Shown: positions 42,752 to 51,255 of the stretch, one piece after another
How positions within the stretch are numbered: position 1 is the stretch's first letter
Layout of the letters: each line of letters opens with the position of its first letter
Assembly: GCF_900199545.1 (NCBI RefSeq)
Contig: NZ_LT962670.1
Coordinates: forward strand, 100,100-164,099
Source: Raoultibacter massiliensis
GTDB lineage: Bacteria > Actinomycetota > Coriobacteriia > Coriobacteriales > Eggerthellaceae
DNA length: 64,000 nucleotides
Reading direction: 5' to 3'
Notes under the pieces: generated by a model
The model's database searches: none
What the model was told of the DNA's origin: nothing
Seen by the model: the letters and a program-made list of their open reading frames with translations, nothing else
Translations under genes and position numbers: made by a program

Positions 42752-43744
42752 ATGGGAAAAACATATACAGGAGTAGACATCGGCAGCAGCACGCTTAAGA
42801 TGGCGGTCTGCGATGGCGACTCCATAAAGAAGATCGTTTTAGAAGAGCTTCCTGATGGCTTGATGGCCGAAGGGCGCATCACGAGCTTTGAGGCGATGGC
42901 CGATTTCATCAAGTCGTGCGCAAAGCGCTCCGGGGGAATGACGAAGCATGTCGCATTCGTTATCCCCCAAGTGGATTGCGTGACCCGGCGCATTCAGATG
43001 CCTGCAATGAGCATAAGGGATTTGGAGATGAACCTGCCCTACGAGTTTCGCGATTACATCACGCAGGGCAAGGATAAGTTCTATTACGATTACGCCGTAG
43101 TGGGAACCAAGGAGCAACCCGACGGCACGCCCGAGGCGATGGATCTGCTCGCCGTCGCCGCTTCGAAGCAGGTTATCGCCGATTACGCGCGGATGTTCTC
43201 ACGTGCGGGAATGAAGCTTGTCGTCGCTTTGCCGGTGGCGGCGGCGCTGCAGAACATCATTCGGGGAAACGCTGCGGCAAAGGCGAATTGCTGCATCATC
43301 GATTTTTCGCACGCTTCGACGCAACTGCATTTCTTCGCGAACGGAGCCTACGATGTATCGCGCGCAATAGAGATCGGCATGGTCGATCTCGACCGCGCTC
43401 TTGGCGAATTGCATGGCATCGATGCGCATGCGGCGAGCGGGTATCGGCGCAGGGGTCTTCGCGATGAAAAGGAGCTCCAGGCTGTGCGCGGTGTTTGCGA
43501 ATCCATTGCGGTTGAAGTGGGAAGGGCGTTGAGCTTCTACGGCTTCAACAATCCCGATACGTCGATCGATGCCGTTTACACCTGCGGGGGAGGCTCGATG
43601 GTCGAACCATTGGTAGCTACGGTGGCGGAATACATCGATCTCGATCAGCAGCCCATCACCGACATTCTTCCTGTTGCGGCGGATGGCGCCTCCTTGGCGT
43701 GCCAGTGCTCGGCGGCTGTTGGCGCTACGATGGGAAGGGGGTAG
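42752..43744 (+). CDS. pilM: Type IV pilus assembly protein PilM
   Basis: Actin-like ATPase-fold protein of 330 residues that sits in the cytoplasm and links PilN to the motors. The phosphate-1 motif is YTGVDIGSSTLKMAV at the N-terminus, and a second glycine-rich loop VYTCGGGSMVEPL is near residue 280. It begins the pilM-pilN-pilO subcluster; pilN starts three bases after its stop. Confidence 0.9.
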   Translation: MGKTYTGVDIGSSTLKMAVCDGDSIKKIVLEELPDGLMAEGRITSFEAMADFIKSCAKRSGGMTKHVAFVIPQVDCVTRRIQMPAMSIRDLEMNLPYEFRDYITQGKDKFYYDYAVVGTKEQPDGTPEAMDLLAVAASKQVIADYARMFSRAGMKLVVALPVAAALQNIIRGNAAAKANCCIIDFSHASTQLHFFANGAYDVSRAIEIGMVDLDRALGELHGIDAHAASGYRRRGLRDEKELQAVRGVCESIAVEVGRALSFYGFNNPDTSIDAVYTCGGGSMVEPLVATVAEYIDLDQQPITDILPVAADGASLACQCSAAVGATMGRG

Positions 43745-43746
43745 CC

Positions 43747-44445
43747 ATGAACCTGCAAAAAGAGATATCTTTCGGCGCGCCCAAAAGGGTCGATTACCCC
43801 GTGAAAACCGACATCAACCTCATGAAAGCGGAAGTTACGCGGGGAAACACGCTTGTCAACATCCTTCTGTTCCTTGTGTTTTTGGTGCTGCTAGCGCTGT
43901 TCGTAAAGTTCGCCGTTGCGGATCCCCTTTCGACGGGAATGCAAAGCAGCCAGGCCCTTACCGCCGCTCAGGCGAAACTCGATGCGCTCAAGGCGGAAAA
44001 TGCAAGCTATATAGAGTTGAACCAGGAGTACTCGAAATACATTCTCGACGGGTTGACCGAAGAGGAGATGAACCTTGTGGATCGCAACGATCTGCTCGAT
44101 CTTCTCTCGGAGACGGTCATGCGCGTGACTTTCGTATCAGGGGTGAAGGTCGTGGGCAATTCCGTTGCGATCTCATGCATAGGAGTCGACCTCCAATATC
44201 TTTCGGAGGTGGTTCGGATACTCGATCACGATGAGCGCGTTGCCTACGCAACCGTATCGGCTGCACAAGAGGAAGACGGAGCCCTTCTTGCGGCAACGAT
44301 TCAGATCGTGCTCAAAGAGGCTTCGGCGGCCGAAGCCGATGACGAGGCGGGGCAGAGCCCGTCGCCTTCGGATTCGTCGGGCGTTGATCTTGCCGGTGCT
44401 CTGGGGGTAACGTCTTCGGCGGGAGGAGCAAGCGATGAAAACTAG
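43747..44445 (+). CDS. pilN: PilN-like pilus alignment protein
   Basis: Membrane protein of 232 residues: short cytoplasmic N-terminus (MNLQKEISFG...DINLMKAE, where PilN binds PilM), one helix LVNILLFLVFLVLLALFVKF, a coiled-coil-prone stretch and an exported alpha/beta domain. The start at 43747 directly follows pilM and is preferred to an upstream frame extension. The Ser/Gly-rich tail is poorly conserved. Identity is supported by order rather than strong sequence signature. Confidence 0.8.
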   Translation: MNLQKEISFGAPKRVDYPVKTDINLMKAEVTRGNTLVNILLFLVFLVLLALFVKFAVADPLSTGMQSSQALTAAQAKLDALKAENASYIELNQEYSKYILDGLTEEEMNLVDRNDLLDLLSETVMRVTFVSGVKVVGNSVAISCIGVDLQYLSEVVRILDHDERVAYATVSAAQEEDGALLAATIQIVLKEASAAEADDEAGQSPSPSDSSGVDLAGALGVTSSAGGASDEN

Positions 44446-45034
44446 CATTTTGAACAGGTCATTCTCGACGCGAGAAAAAGGTTTGATTCTCGCGCTGGTC
44501 ATCGTGTTGCTTGTTGCCGCCTACTATTTTCTGGTTGTGCGCAACGTTGCCGAAACCCAGGAAGCGAACGCGGCGGCCCTTGAGGAAGTGCAGAGCGAGA
44601 TCGATGTGCAGCTTGCGATGGCTCAGGTTCGAACCAGGATGCAAGCCGAGCTCGACGAGCTCGGAACCCTTGAGAGGCTGCCCGAGGTTGCCGTGTACGA
44701 CAACCTCAAGAACGTGCTTGCCGAACTCAACACCATTCTGGAGCAAACGAAGTCGTTCAACATCGTCTTCTCCGAACCGGAAGTCGAGGGCGAGACGGTG
44801 CGAAGGATCGCAGATGTCACGTTCACGGCATCTTCTTACGAAGACGCCTTTTCGGTAATCGAGCAGATGCAAAACGGAAGGTACCGCTGCGATGTGACCG
44901 ATTTCGCTTTGGTGGCGACACTTGCGGCGGATGGAAGCGCGACAGCTGTGAACGCAACGCTCAAAGCAACGTATTTCGAGACGACGAATGGGGCGCAAAC
45001 CCTGAATGGTTTGGTCGAAAAGACCGCATCCTGA
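44435..45034 (+). CDS. pilO: PilO-like pilus alignment protein
   Basis: Bitopic membrane protein of 199 residues, with one helix GLILALVIVLLVAAYYFLVV near residue 16, a coiled-coil-prone segment and a ferredoxin-like exported domain (ADVTFTASSYEDAFSVIEQM). It overlaps pilN by 11 bases. PilN and PilO form a heterodimer under the motor. No pilP or pilQ secretin gene follows, which fits a single-membrane cell. Confidence 0.8.
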   Translation: MKTSILNRSFSTREKGLILALVIVLLVAAYYFLVVRNVAETQEANAAALEEVQSEIDVQLAMAQVRTRMQAELDELGTLERLPEVAVYDNLKNVLAELNTILEQTKSFNIVFSEPEVEGETVRRIADVTFTASSYEDAFSVIEQMQNGRYRCDVTDFALVATLAADGSATAVNATLKATYFETTNGAQTLNGLVEKTAS

Positions 45035-45054
45035 GTGGTTCCTGCGGAAATAGC

Positions 45055-45083
45055 TTGACCGCATCGCATCGCACAGGTAAAAT
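45055..45083 (+). promoter_or_regulatory. Sigma70-type promoter of tRNA-Phe
   Basis: TTGACC (45055-45060) and TAAAAT (45078-45083) have a 17-base spacer and lie 42 bases before the tRNA. Confidence 0.75.
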
Positions 45084-45124
45084 AATGCCCCGCGTCTCGA
45101 ACTGAACGTTTGAGATACGTATAT

Positions 45125-45200
45125 GGTCGGGTAGCTCAGTTGGTAGAGCAGCGGACTGAAAATCCGCGTGCCGAGGGTTCAAGTCCCCCTCCGACCACCA
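45125..45200 (+). tRNA. tRNA-Phe (anticodon GAA)
   Basis: A 76-base cloverleaf. The acceptor arm GGTCGGG pairs with TCCGACC with one G-T pair, the D arm contains TAGCTCAGTTGGTAGAGCA, and the anticodon stem GCGGA/TCCGC encloses CTGAAAA, giving anticodon GAA. The T arm holds GGTTCAAGTCC. The discriminator A and the 3' CCA are encoded. Confidence 0.97.
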
Positions 45201-45209
45201 TGATAACGT

Positions 45210-45267
45210 AGGGAGTGTTTGCGCTGCTCAGGACTGGAATTCTGGTTGAGCGCAAACACTCCCTTTT
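45210..45267 (+). terminator. Long hairpin terminator after tRNA-Phe
   Basis: A perfect 16-bp stem (45210-45225 with 45249-45264) begins ten bases after the tRNA and ends in TTTT. The 23-base loop may pair further. It fits a strong intrinsic terminator. Confidence 0.8.
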
Positions 45268-45604
45268 CAATCACGTATTCGTAGTTTTCATCTTCGGTGC
45301 CGTTTGAGCCATGCTCGGTTTCGTGAGGTCATGATTCTGCCCGCTCGTATCGTTTCGAACTAGAAAAAAACTCGAGCTTTTGGCTTGGGCTTCTTCGGAT
45401 TGCAGTTGTTTGCGCCGCCTAAACTTACAGTGTGGTGCATTCGGGCGCGCTTTGGCTGGAAATCACGGCCTTGAACAGGAAAAATGAATGGTCTGACCTG
45501 TGGAATCCCATATTCCAGAGGTTTATCTGCGGATCGGGAGTATACTGGAGCGATTGCTGTAAATCAGCTGCCGTGAGAAAGTGGCTTTTTGAAAGGGTGA
45601 GGGC
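45268..45604. other. Non-coding stretch before Hpt gene
   Basis: About 340 bases without a convincing gene. A short hairpin TGGAAT/ATTCCA lies near 45501-45517, and TATACT at 45541-45546 could be the -10 of the Hpt gene, without a good -35. Open frames here overlap the Hpt gene in the wrong phase and were left out. Confidence 0.4.
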
Positions 45605-46000
45605 ATGGACGTCCAGTCGGTCTACGAAGCACTCGGCATCGATTTTTCCGATGTGCTCGCCCTTCTGCGGAAAGAGGATCGCATCGCTTTGTATCTTGAG
45701 CAAACGATGTGCGACCCTGCATTTCAAACGCTCGACGAGGCCATGTCGCGGCAGGATTGGGAAGCCGCCTTTCGCGCGGCGCACACCATTAAGGGCATGG
45801 CGCTGAACCTCATGTTGGAGCCGCTGGCGCATGCGGCAATCGACCTGGTGGAATGCCTGCGCGGCGGCGCGCCCGACGAGCGCGAGGCGCGTGAGCTGTA
45901 CGATAGCCTGCGCACGCGCATCGCCGACATCGAGCGGTTCATGAGCTGCGACGCGGCAAAGGCGGCAACGATTCCCGATCTAAATGGGTCGGCTCTATGA
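45605..46000 (+). CDS. Hpt-domain phosphotransfer protein of the kinase cassette
   Basis: Single Hpt domain of 131 residues, with AAHTIKGMALNL placing the phosphorylated His at residue 60. The hybrid kinase two genes downstream ends in a receiver domain without an Hpt, so this protein can supply the missing relay step between that receiver and the REC-HD-GYP protein. The next gene overlaps its stop by four bases, showing tight coupling. AAAGGGTGAGG precedes the ATG. Confidence 0.88.
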   Translation: MDVQSVYEALGIDFSDVLALLRKEDRIALYLEQTMCDPAFQTLDEAMSRQDWEAAFRAAHTIKGMALNLMLEPLAHAAIDLVECLRGGAPDEREARELYDSLRTRIADIERFMSCDAAKAATIPDLNGSAL

Positions 46001-47526
46001 GCGCTTCGAAAAAGCAGACCATTCTCGTTGTGGACGACACCGCGGTGAACCGCATGGTTCTGTCGGATATCCTGTCCGACGAGTACGAGGTCATCGAGGC
46101 GCGCGACGGTCTTGAGGCCCTGAACATCCTTCATCGCAAAGAAGGCCAGATCGCGCTCATGCTGCTCGATGTGGTCATGCCGAACATGGACGGTTTCGAA
46201 GTACTCGCCTTGCTGCATCGCAACCAGTGGAGCGCCAACGTTCCCGTTATCATCATCTCGGCCGAGACGTCGTCAACGTACATCCGCAAGGGTTTCGAGC
46301 TGGGTGCGGTCGATTACGTGAACCGCCCGTTCGACCCCGAGGTGGTGTTGCAACGCGTGCGCAACACAATCACCCTGTTTGCGAAACAGGGTATCCTGCG
46401 TGACCTCGTGGCTGATCAGGTAGCCGAGCGCGAAAAGACCAATACGCTCATGGTGGATATACTCAGTACTATTGTTGAATTTCGCAATGGCGAAAGCGGA
46501 TTGCACGTCACGCGCATTCGTATCATAACCGAACTTCTGCTCGAGGCGATGCAGCGCAGGTTCCCTGAGTACGACCTGACCCCTTCGAAGATCGCCAATA
46601 TTTCAAATGCGGCGGCGTTGCACGATATCGGCAAAATCATCATTCCCGAAGAGATACTCAACAAACCGGGTCGCTTGACTCCCGAAGAATTCGAAGTCAT
46701 CAAAACGCACTCTGCTGTGGGCGACGCAATGCTCAAGGGGCTTCATTTCGGCAAAGAGGAAGAATTGGTGGAGTACGCGCGGGAGATTTGCCGTTGGCAC
46801 CACGAGCGATGGGACGGGGAAGGGTATCCCGATGGTCTCGTTGGCGACCAAATACCCGTGGCCGCCCAAGCGGTGGCACTTGCGGATGTATACGATGCGC
46901 TCGTGAGCGAGCGCGTATACAAAGCGGCATACTCGCATGAGAAGGCTATCTCCATGATCAAGGGTGGCGAATGCGGTGCATTCAATCCCGACCTCATGCA
47001 GTGCTTCGTCGACGAAGCCGACAATCTGAACGAAATGATTGAGATACGCAGCGACAGCGCGGCCAAACTGTTCGACGTCGACCAATTGTCCTCGGAGTTG
47101 ATCGAGCGGAAGAGCCCGGGGCTTTCGGACAAAACGGTATCGCTGCTCAAGCGCGAGCGCACCAAGCTCGTGCTGTTCTCCGAGATGACCGAAGGCGTCC
47201 TGTTCGATTACGACTATGAAAGCGATACGGTGTTGCTTTCAGGTCGCGACGCCTCGCGGTACGGCTATCCTCAGATCATGGCGGGCGGCGAGCAGAAGTC
47301 CCTTGCCGAGATGTCGGAAGATCCCTGCGTGATGCTCATCAGAGAGTATCTTGAAGCGATGAAGCCCTGCGATTCGGTGCTCAGCATGAACGTCGATTAC
47401 GTGTTCCCCGATGGGGTACGTCGATCATGCGAGATCAGAAGCACCGTCATGTGGAGCGAGGACGAAGAAGAATGCCGAAAGCTCGGGGTGCTTGGTCGCA
47501 TCCTCCCGGCGGGCGACCTGCAATGA
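45997..47526 (+). CDS. Response regulator with HD-GYP domain (predicted c-di-GMP phosphodiesterase)
   Basis: Cytoplasmic output protein of 509 residues. Residues ~8-125 form a receiver domain, with phospho-acceptor D58 in LLDVVMPNMDG and the conserved K region NRPFDP altered to Arg. An HD-GYP domain follows, with LHDIGKI, then HHERWDGEGYPDGL, and ADVYDALVSERVYK; all family signatures look intact, so c-di-GMP hydrolysis is likely. A C-terminal region of ~130 residues (EMTEGVLFDYDYESDTVLL onward) resembles a PAS sensor. It overlaps both neighbours, making one Hpt-regulator-kinase operon. PilB upstream carries c-di-GMP motifs. Confidence 0.9.
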   Translation: MSASKKQTILVVDDTAVNRMVLSDILSDEYEVIEARDGLEALNILHRKEGQIALMLLDVVMPNMDGFEVLALLHRNQWSANVPVIIISAETSSTYIRKGFELGAVDYVNRPFDPEVVLQRVRNTITLFAKQGILRDLVADQVAEREKTNTLMVDILSTIVEFRNGESGLHVTRIRIITELLLEAMQRRFPEYDLTPSKIANISNAAALHDIGKIIIPEEILNKPGRLTPEEFEVIKTHSAVGDAMLKGLHFGKEEELVEYAREICRWHHERWDGEGYPDGLVGDQIPVAAQAVALADVYDALVSERVYKAAYSHEKAISMIKGGECGAFNPDLMQCFVDEADNLNEMIEIRSDSAAKLFDVDQLSSELIERKSPGLSDKTVSLLKRERTKLVLFSEMTEGVLFDYDYESDTVLLSGRDASRYGYPQIMAGGEQKSLAEMSEDPCVMLIREYLEAMKPCDSVLSMNVDYVFPDGVRRSCEIRSTVMWSEDEEECRKLGVLGRILPAGDLQ

Positions 47527-49658
47527 GCGATCAGGAAAGCCCTCGACCTGCGAGGCGTTTTGCTCGGTTCCCCAAAGTGGCCTCGTACGCAGTCGTCGGC
47601 GCGCTCGCAATCTTGCTGATGATCGGCGGCTATTGGCTGTACCGTCAAAGCGTGACGCAGGCGGTGAACGCCACCACCACGTCGTTCATGAGCCAGATTG
47701 CCGATCACGACGCGCAAAGTATTTACAACCAGATCGACCATCAGTGGAGTTCGCTCGAATCGCTCGTCGACCGCCTGCTCACTACGCGCGAAGACGATCT
47801 GGGTGAGTTGTCGTACCAGCTCAGCGTCGAGTCGCAGACGTCTTCGTTCACCAAGCTCTACCTGGTTGCTGCGGACGGAGCCGTCCATGACAGCGCTTTG
47901 CTTACCACAGAGCTCGATAAAAAGAGCTGGGCGGACGTGTACCGTTCGACCGAAACGCGTTCGGTGATGCGCTACGATTTGAACGAACCCGAGCTGTGGG
48001 GCGAATTCGTCATGTACACGGTGAAGCTGGAGAAGCCCATGATGTGCGAAGGCGAGCTCATCGAGGGCATTGTCGGCCTGTCCCCGGTGCAGGACATGGA
48101 AGAGGGCCTGCGGTTCGAGAGCTTCGACGGGAGGGGCGTCGCCATCGTCGTCCAATCTTCGGGCGACGTGGTGACGGCGAGCGAATACTATCGAAGCGAC
48201 GATGGCGAGAACTTCTTCGACCAGCTGGAAGGGGCCACGTTCGTGTCGGGCTCGTACGACGGCATGCGCGCCTCCATCGAAGGCGGCAAAGATGCGGTCA
48301 TCGAGTACGAAGCCGATGACGGGCGCTACTACGCGTCCATCATGCCCATCCGCGACAGCGACTGGTACCTTGCCGTCAAGGTGAATTCGTCGGTTGCGTC
48401 CGATCAGGTCAACGAGCTGTTGTCCCGCTCACTCGTGTTCTTCGCCGTCATGGGCGGGCTCGTTGCGGCGGTGGCGGTGGTCATCGTGCGCTCGGTGCGC
48501 GATGCGCGCGTGGCACGCGCTTCCGAGCAGGCGAAATCCACGTTCCTCGCCAACATGAGCCACGAAATCAGAACGCCGCTCAACGGTTTGGTGGGGCTGC
48601 AGTACCTCATGCGACAGAACATCGACGACCGCGAGCGGCTTGTCGAATACCTCGACCAGGCCGATGCGTCGGCGACGTTCCTCAAGAGCATCATCACCGA
48701 CGTGTTGGACATGTCGAAAATCGAGAGCGGCCAGATGGGCCTGTACGCGAAGCCCTTCGAGCTTCCCTCGCTCATGTGCGATATCGAGTCCATGATGATG
48801 CCGCAGATGAAAACCCGATCGCTCAATTTCGTCATCGACGCCGCGGGGGTCTTCGCTCCCGACGTGGTGGGGGACGAGATGCGCATCAAGCAGATCATCG
48901 TGAACCTGCTGGGCAATTCGGTCAAATTCACGTCCGAGGGCGGCGACGTCACCCTCTCGGTTTCGCAGCGTGCGGGCGGCAGCGGTGCGCCCATCACGGA
49001 ATTCCGCGTGAGCGACACCGGGTGCGGCATGAGCGCCGACTTCCTTTCGCGCATTTGGGAGCCGTTCGAACAAGAGCAGCGTGCGGCTTCGCAGAACGGC
49101 ACCGGATTGGGCACGGCTCTGTCCAAGATACTCGCCGAGGCCATGGGCGGCACCATCGACGTCGAGAGCACGGAGGGCGTGGGCACGACGTTCACCGTGT
49201 CGTTGCCGTTGCCGGTCTCCGATGAGGAGCCGCCCGTTTCCGCGTCCGAGGAAGCCGTCCCTGCCGATACGCTTGAGGGCCGCCATGTGCTCGTGGCTGA
49301 GGACAACGCCGTGAACCGCATGATTATCGTGGACATCCTCACCGACGAGGGATGCGAAGTGGTCGAAGCGAACGACGGTCGCGCCGCCCTCGATGCCTTC
49401 AAGGCAAGCGAGGAAGGCGCCTTTGACGTCGTGCTCATGGACTTGCAGATGCCCGAGATGAACGGCTACGAGGCGGCCGCGGCCATACGCGCGCTTTCTC
49501 GGGGGGACGCGAAGAGCGTTCCCATCATCGCGCTCACCGCGAACGCATTCCGAGAGGACGTTGCGCGCGCGTTGGATCACGGCATGAACGACGTGGTGAC
49601 GAAGCCGCTCGATGTGTCGTTGCTGCTGGAAAAGCTCAAAGCGCTCGGCTCGAACTAG
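47523..49658 (+). CDS. Hybrid sensor histidine kinase with extracytoplasmic sensor domain
   Basis: Membrane kinase of 711 residues. Helix one is at about residues 20-40 and helix two at about 305-325; the ~265 residues between them form an exported dCache-like sensor. The dimerisation domain has FLANMSHEIRTPLNG (H347). The ATPase domain has IIVNLLGNSVKF, DTGCGMS and GTGLGTALSK. A C-terminal receiver has D640 in LMDLQMPEMNG and the K motif VTKPLD. It overlaps the HD-GYP gene by four bases. The lone binding protein gene follows 22 bases later and may deliver the stimulus. Confidence 0.93.
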   Translation: MSDQESPRPARRFARFPKVASYAVVGALAILLMIGGYWLYRQSVTQAVNATTTSFMSQIADHDAQSIYNQIDHQWSSLESLVDRLLTTREDDLGELSYQLSVESQTSSFTKLYLVAADGAVHDSALLTTELDKKSWADVYRSTETRSVMRYDLNEPELWGEFVMYTVKLEKPMMCEGELIEGIVGLSPVQDMEEGLRFESFDGRGVAIVVQSSGDVVTASEYYRSDDGENFFDQLEGATFVSGSYDGMRASIEGGKDAVIEYEADDGRYYASIMPIRDSDWYLAVKVNSSVASDQVNELLSRSLVFFAVMGGLVAAVAVVIVRSVRDARVARASEQAKSTFLANMSHEIRTPLNGLVGLQYLMRQNIDDRERLVEYLDQADASATFLKSIITDVLDMSKIESGQMGLYAKPFELPSLMCDIESMMMPQMKTRSLNFVIDAAGVFAPDVVGDEMRIKQIIVNLLGNSVKFTSEGGDVTLSVSQRAGGSGAPITEFRVSDTGCGMSADFLSRIWEPFEQEQRAASQNGTGLGTALSKILAEAMGGTIDVESTEGVGTTFTVSLPLPVSDEEPPVSASEEAVPADTLEGRHVLVAEDNAVNRMIIVDILTDEGCEVVEANDGRAALDAFKASEEGAFDVVLMDLQMPEMNGYEAAAAIRALSRGDAKSVPIIALTANAFREDVARALDHGMNDVVTKPLDVSLLLEKLKALGSN

Positions 49659-49680
49659 ATTGCGAAGAAGGGAAGTTGGC

Positions 49681-51036
49681 ATGAGAGGAACGAAAGCGTT
49701 AGGCCTGGCACTATGCGCGGCATTGTGCTGCGGGATCGTCGGCTGCAGCAGCGCGCAGCCCGAGGCGCCAACCGCACAGAAGAAGCAGATCACCCTCAAC
49801 GTGAAATGCCCGCCGTTAGCGCTTGCCTTCGACGCCGGTCACTCCGATTCCGAAGCGATCGACCTGCTGAAAGAAGCAGGAGAAGCGTTCTGCGCTTCCT
49901 ACGAAGATGCCGAGGTGACCATCAACTACACGCGCTTCCCGTATCCGGAGGAAGGCGAGGCGGTGTTGGGATCGTTCGGCACCGACAAAGCGGTCGACGT
50001 GGTGTTGGGAGGGCAGTTCAACGTGCCCACCTACGTGCACTCGGGTCGTGCGGCTGCGCTCGACGACATCATCGACGATGGGCTGCGGTCCGACATCGAC
50101 CAATCCATCTGGGACCAGTGCTCCGACGGCGGGAAAACCTATGTGCTTCCGTTGTACCAGTTGCAGAACACGCTGATGGTGAACCCCGAGCTTCTGCGCG
50201 ATGCGGAGCTTGAACGGTTTATCCCTGCTGATGGGACGGTTGCGCAATGGTCTACCGACGAGTTCAAAGAGATCGTCGCCGGCCTCAAGGAATCGATGGA
50301 CGATGGGGAGACGTTCCCCCTGGCTTTATGGGCATCAAACAACCAAGGTGACACCCACATCATGTCGCTGCTGCGCTCGCATGGGTTAAACCTGTTTGAC
50401 GATCAGGGTCGCTTCCAGGTGAACACGCCGGAAGGCATTGCGGCGCTTACCTGGCTCAACGAACTCAACGAAGAAGGCATGGTGCCGAAGGGGTGCGAGA
50501 ACCTGGAATACGCTTCGGCTGTCGATCTTTTCGACAACGGCCAGATTGCCATCTGCCCCGGCAATAAGACCACCATGCTCGCCGAGCGCGCTGCCGATTT
50601 CGAGCCGTTCGCCGCGAATTTCCCCACGCCTGATGGCAAGGGTTGCGCTACGACGTTCCTAACAGGGTTCACCGTGTTTGACAACGACGACGCCGATCGC
50701 GTCCAGGTGGCCAAAGATTTCGTGCGCTTCATCTACAGTGACGATGCCTACTTGCAGTACGCGTTGTCCGGCACGCCGGTGAGCGCGTCGTTTATCGAGC
50801 GCAACGAGAGCACCGGCGAGTCCGCCGAGCTCGACAAGGAGTTCAGCGCCAACTCCGAGAACGTGTACGACTTCTTGAACAACACGCCGAACTGGGACGG
50901 CGTGCGCAGCCAGTTCTACCTCAGCATTCAGGATATGCTGCGCGGCTCGATCACCCCTGAAGAAGCTGCGGCGAACATTGACGAGACGTGCAACGCCGCT
51001 ATCGACGAAGGGTACGCCGCCGCGGGAGGTGCGTAA
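49681..51036 (+). CDS. Extracellular solute-binding lipoprotein without a transporter
   Basis: Periplasmic-binding-protein fold (sugar-type, family 1 like) of 451 residues. The start ATG with GAAGGGAAG upstream opens a lipoprotein signal ending CGIVGC. The mature part includes VVLGGQFNVPTYVHSGRAA and a hinge region with WASNNQGDTHIMSLL, then YASAVDLFDNGQIAICPGN. Normally such proteins feed ABC permeases, but none is adjacent. Its place directly after the hybrid kinase suggests a role as ligand-binding co-sensor. Ligand unknown. Confidence 0.85.
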   Translation: MRGTKALGLALCAALCCGIVGCSSAQPEAPTAQKKQITLNVKCPPLALAFDAGHSDSEAIDLLKEAGEAFCASYEDAEVTINYTRFPYPEEGEAVLGSFGTDKAVDVVLGGQFNVPTYVHSGRAAALDDIIDDGLRSDIDQSIWDQCSDGGKTYVLPLYQLQNTLMVNPELLRDAELERFIPADGTVAQWSTDEFKEIVAGLKESMDDGETFPLALWASNNQGDTHIMSLLRSHGLNLFDDQGRFQVNTPEGIAALTWLNELNEEGMVPKGCENLEYASAVDLFDNGQIAICPGNKTTMLAERAADFEPFAANFPTPDGKGCATTFLTGFTVFDNDDADRVQVAKDFVRFIYSDDAYLQYALSGTPVSASFIERNESTGESAELDKEFSANSENVYDFLNNTPNWDGVRSQFYLSIQDMLRGSITPEEAAANIDETCNAAIDEGYAAAGGA

Positions 51037-51239
51037 TCGGACTCGTCTTATAGGGCCAATCGGGAGAGGCAATCGCGAAAGGAGAAACGCGACGAGGCGC
51101 CGAACGTTTGCGCAAAAGCTCGTGGCTCCCCATGTTTCCAGCGATGCGGATGCGGATCTGGTGCAAGAGGCTTCGAGCGGGCCTTTCCCGAGGTCTGTTT
51201 CTTGTCCAATACGCCTTGGATGTTTGGAGTCATGCAGTG

Positions 51240-51248
51240 TGCTATAGT
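51240..51248 (+). promoter_or_regulatory. Extended -10 promoter, possibly leaderless
   Basis: TGCTATAGT is an extended -10 element. The next ATG of the LuxR gene begins at 51256, about where transcription would start, so the transcript may have no leader. Confidence 0.45.
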
Positions 51249-51255
51249 TTCCCTC

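Noticed and set aside
45432..45806. Open frame of 124 codons overlapping the Hpt gene
   Set aside because: Out of phase with the clear Hpt gene, no ribosome site, and Arg/Ser-rich composition typical of chance frames.
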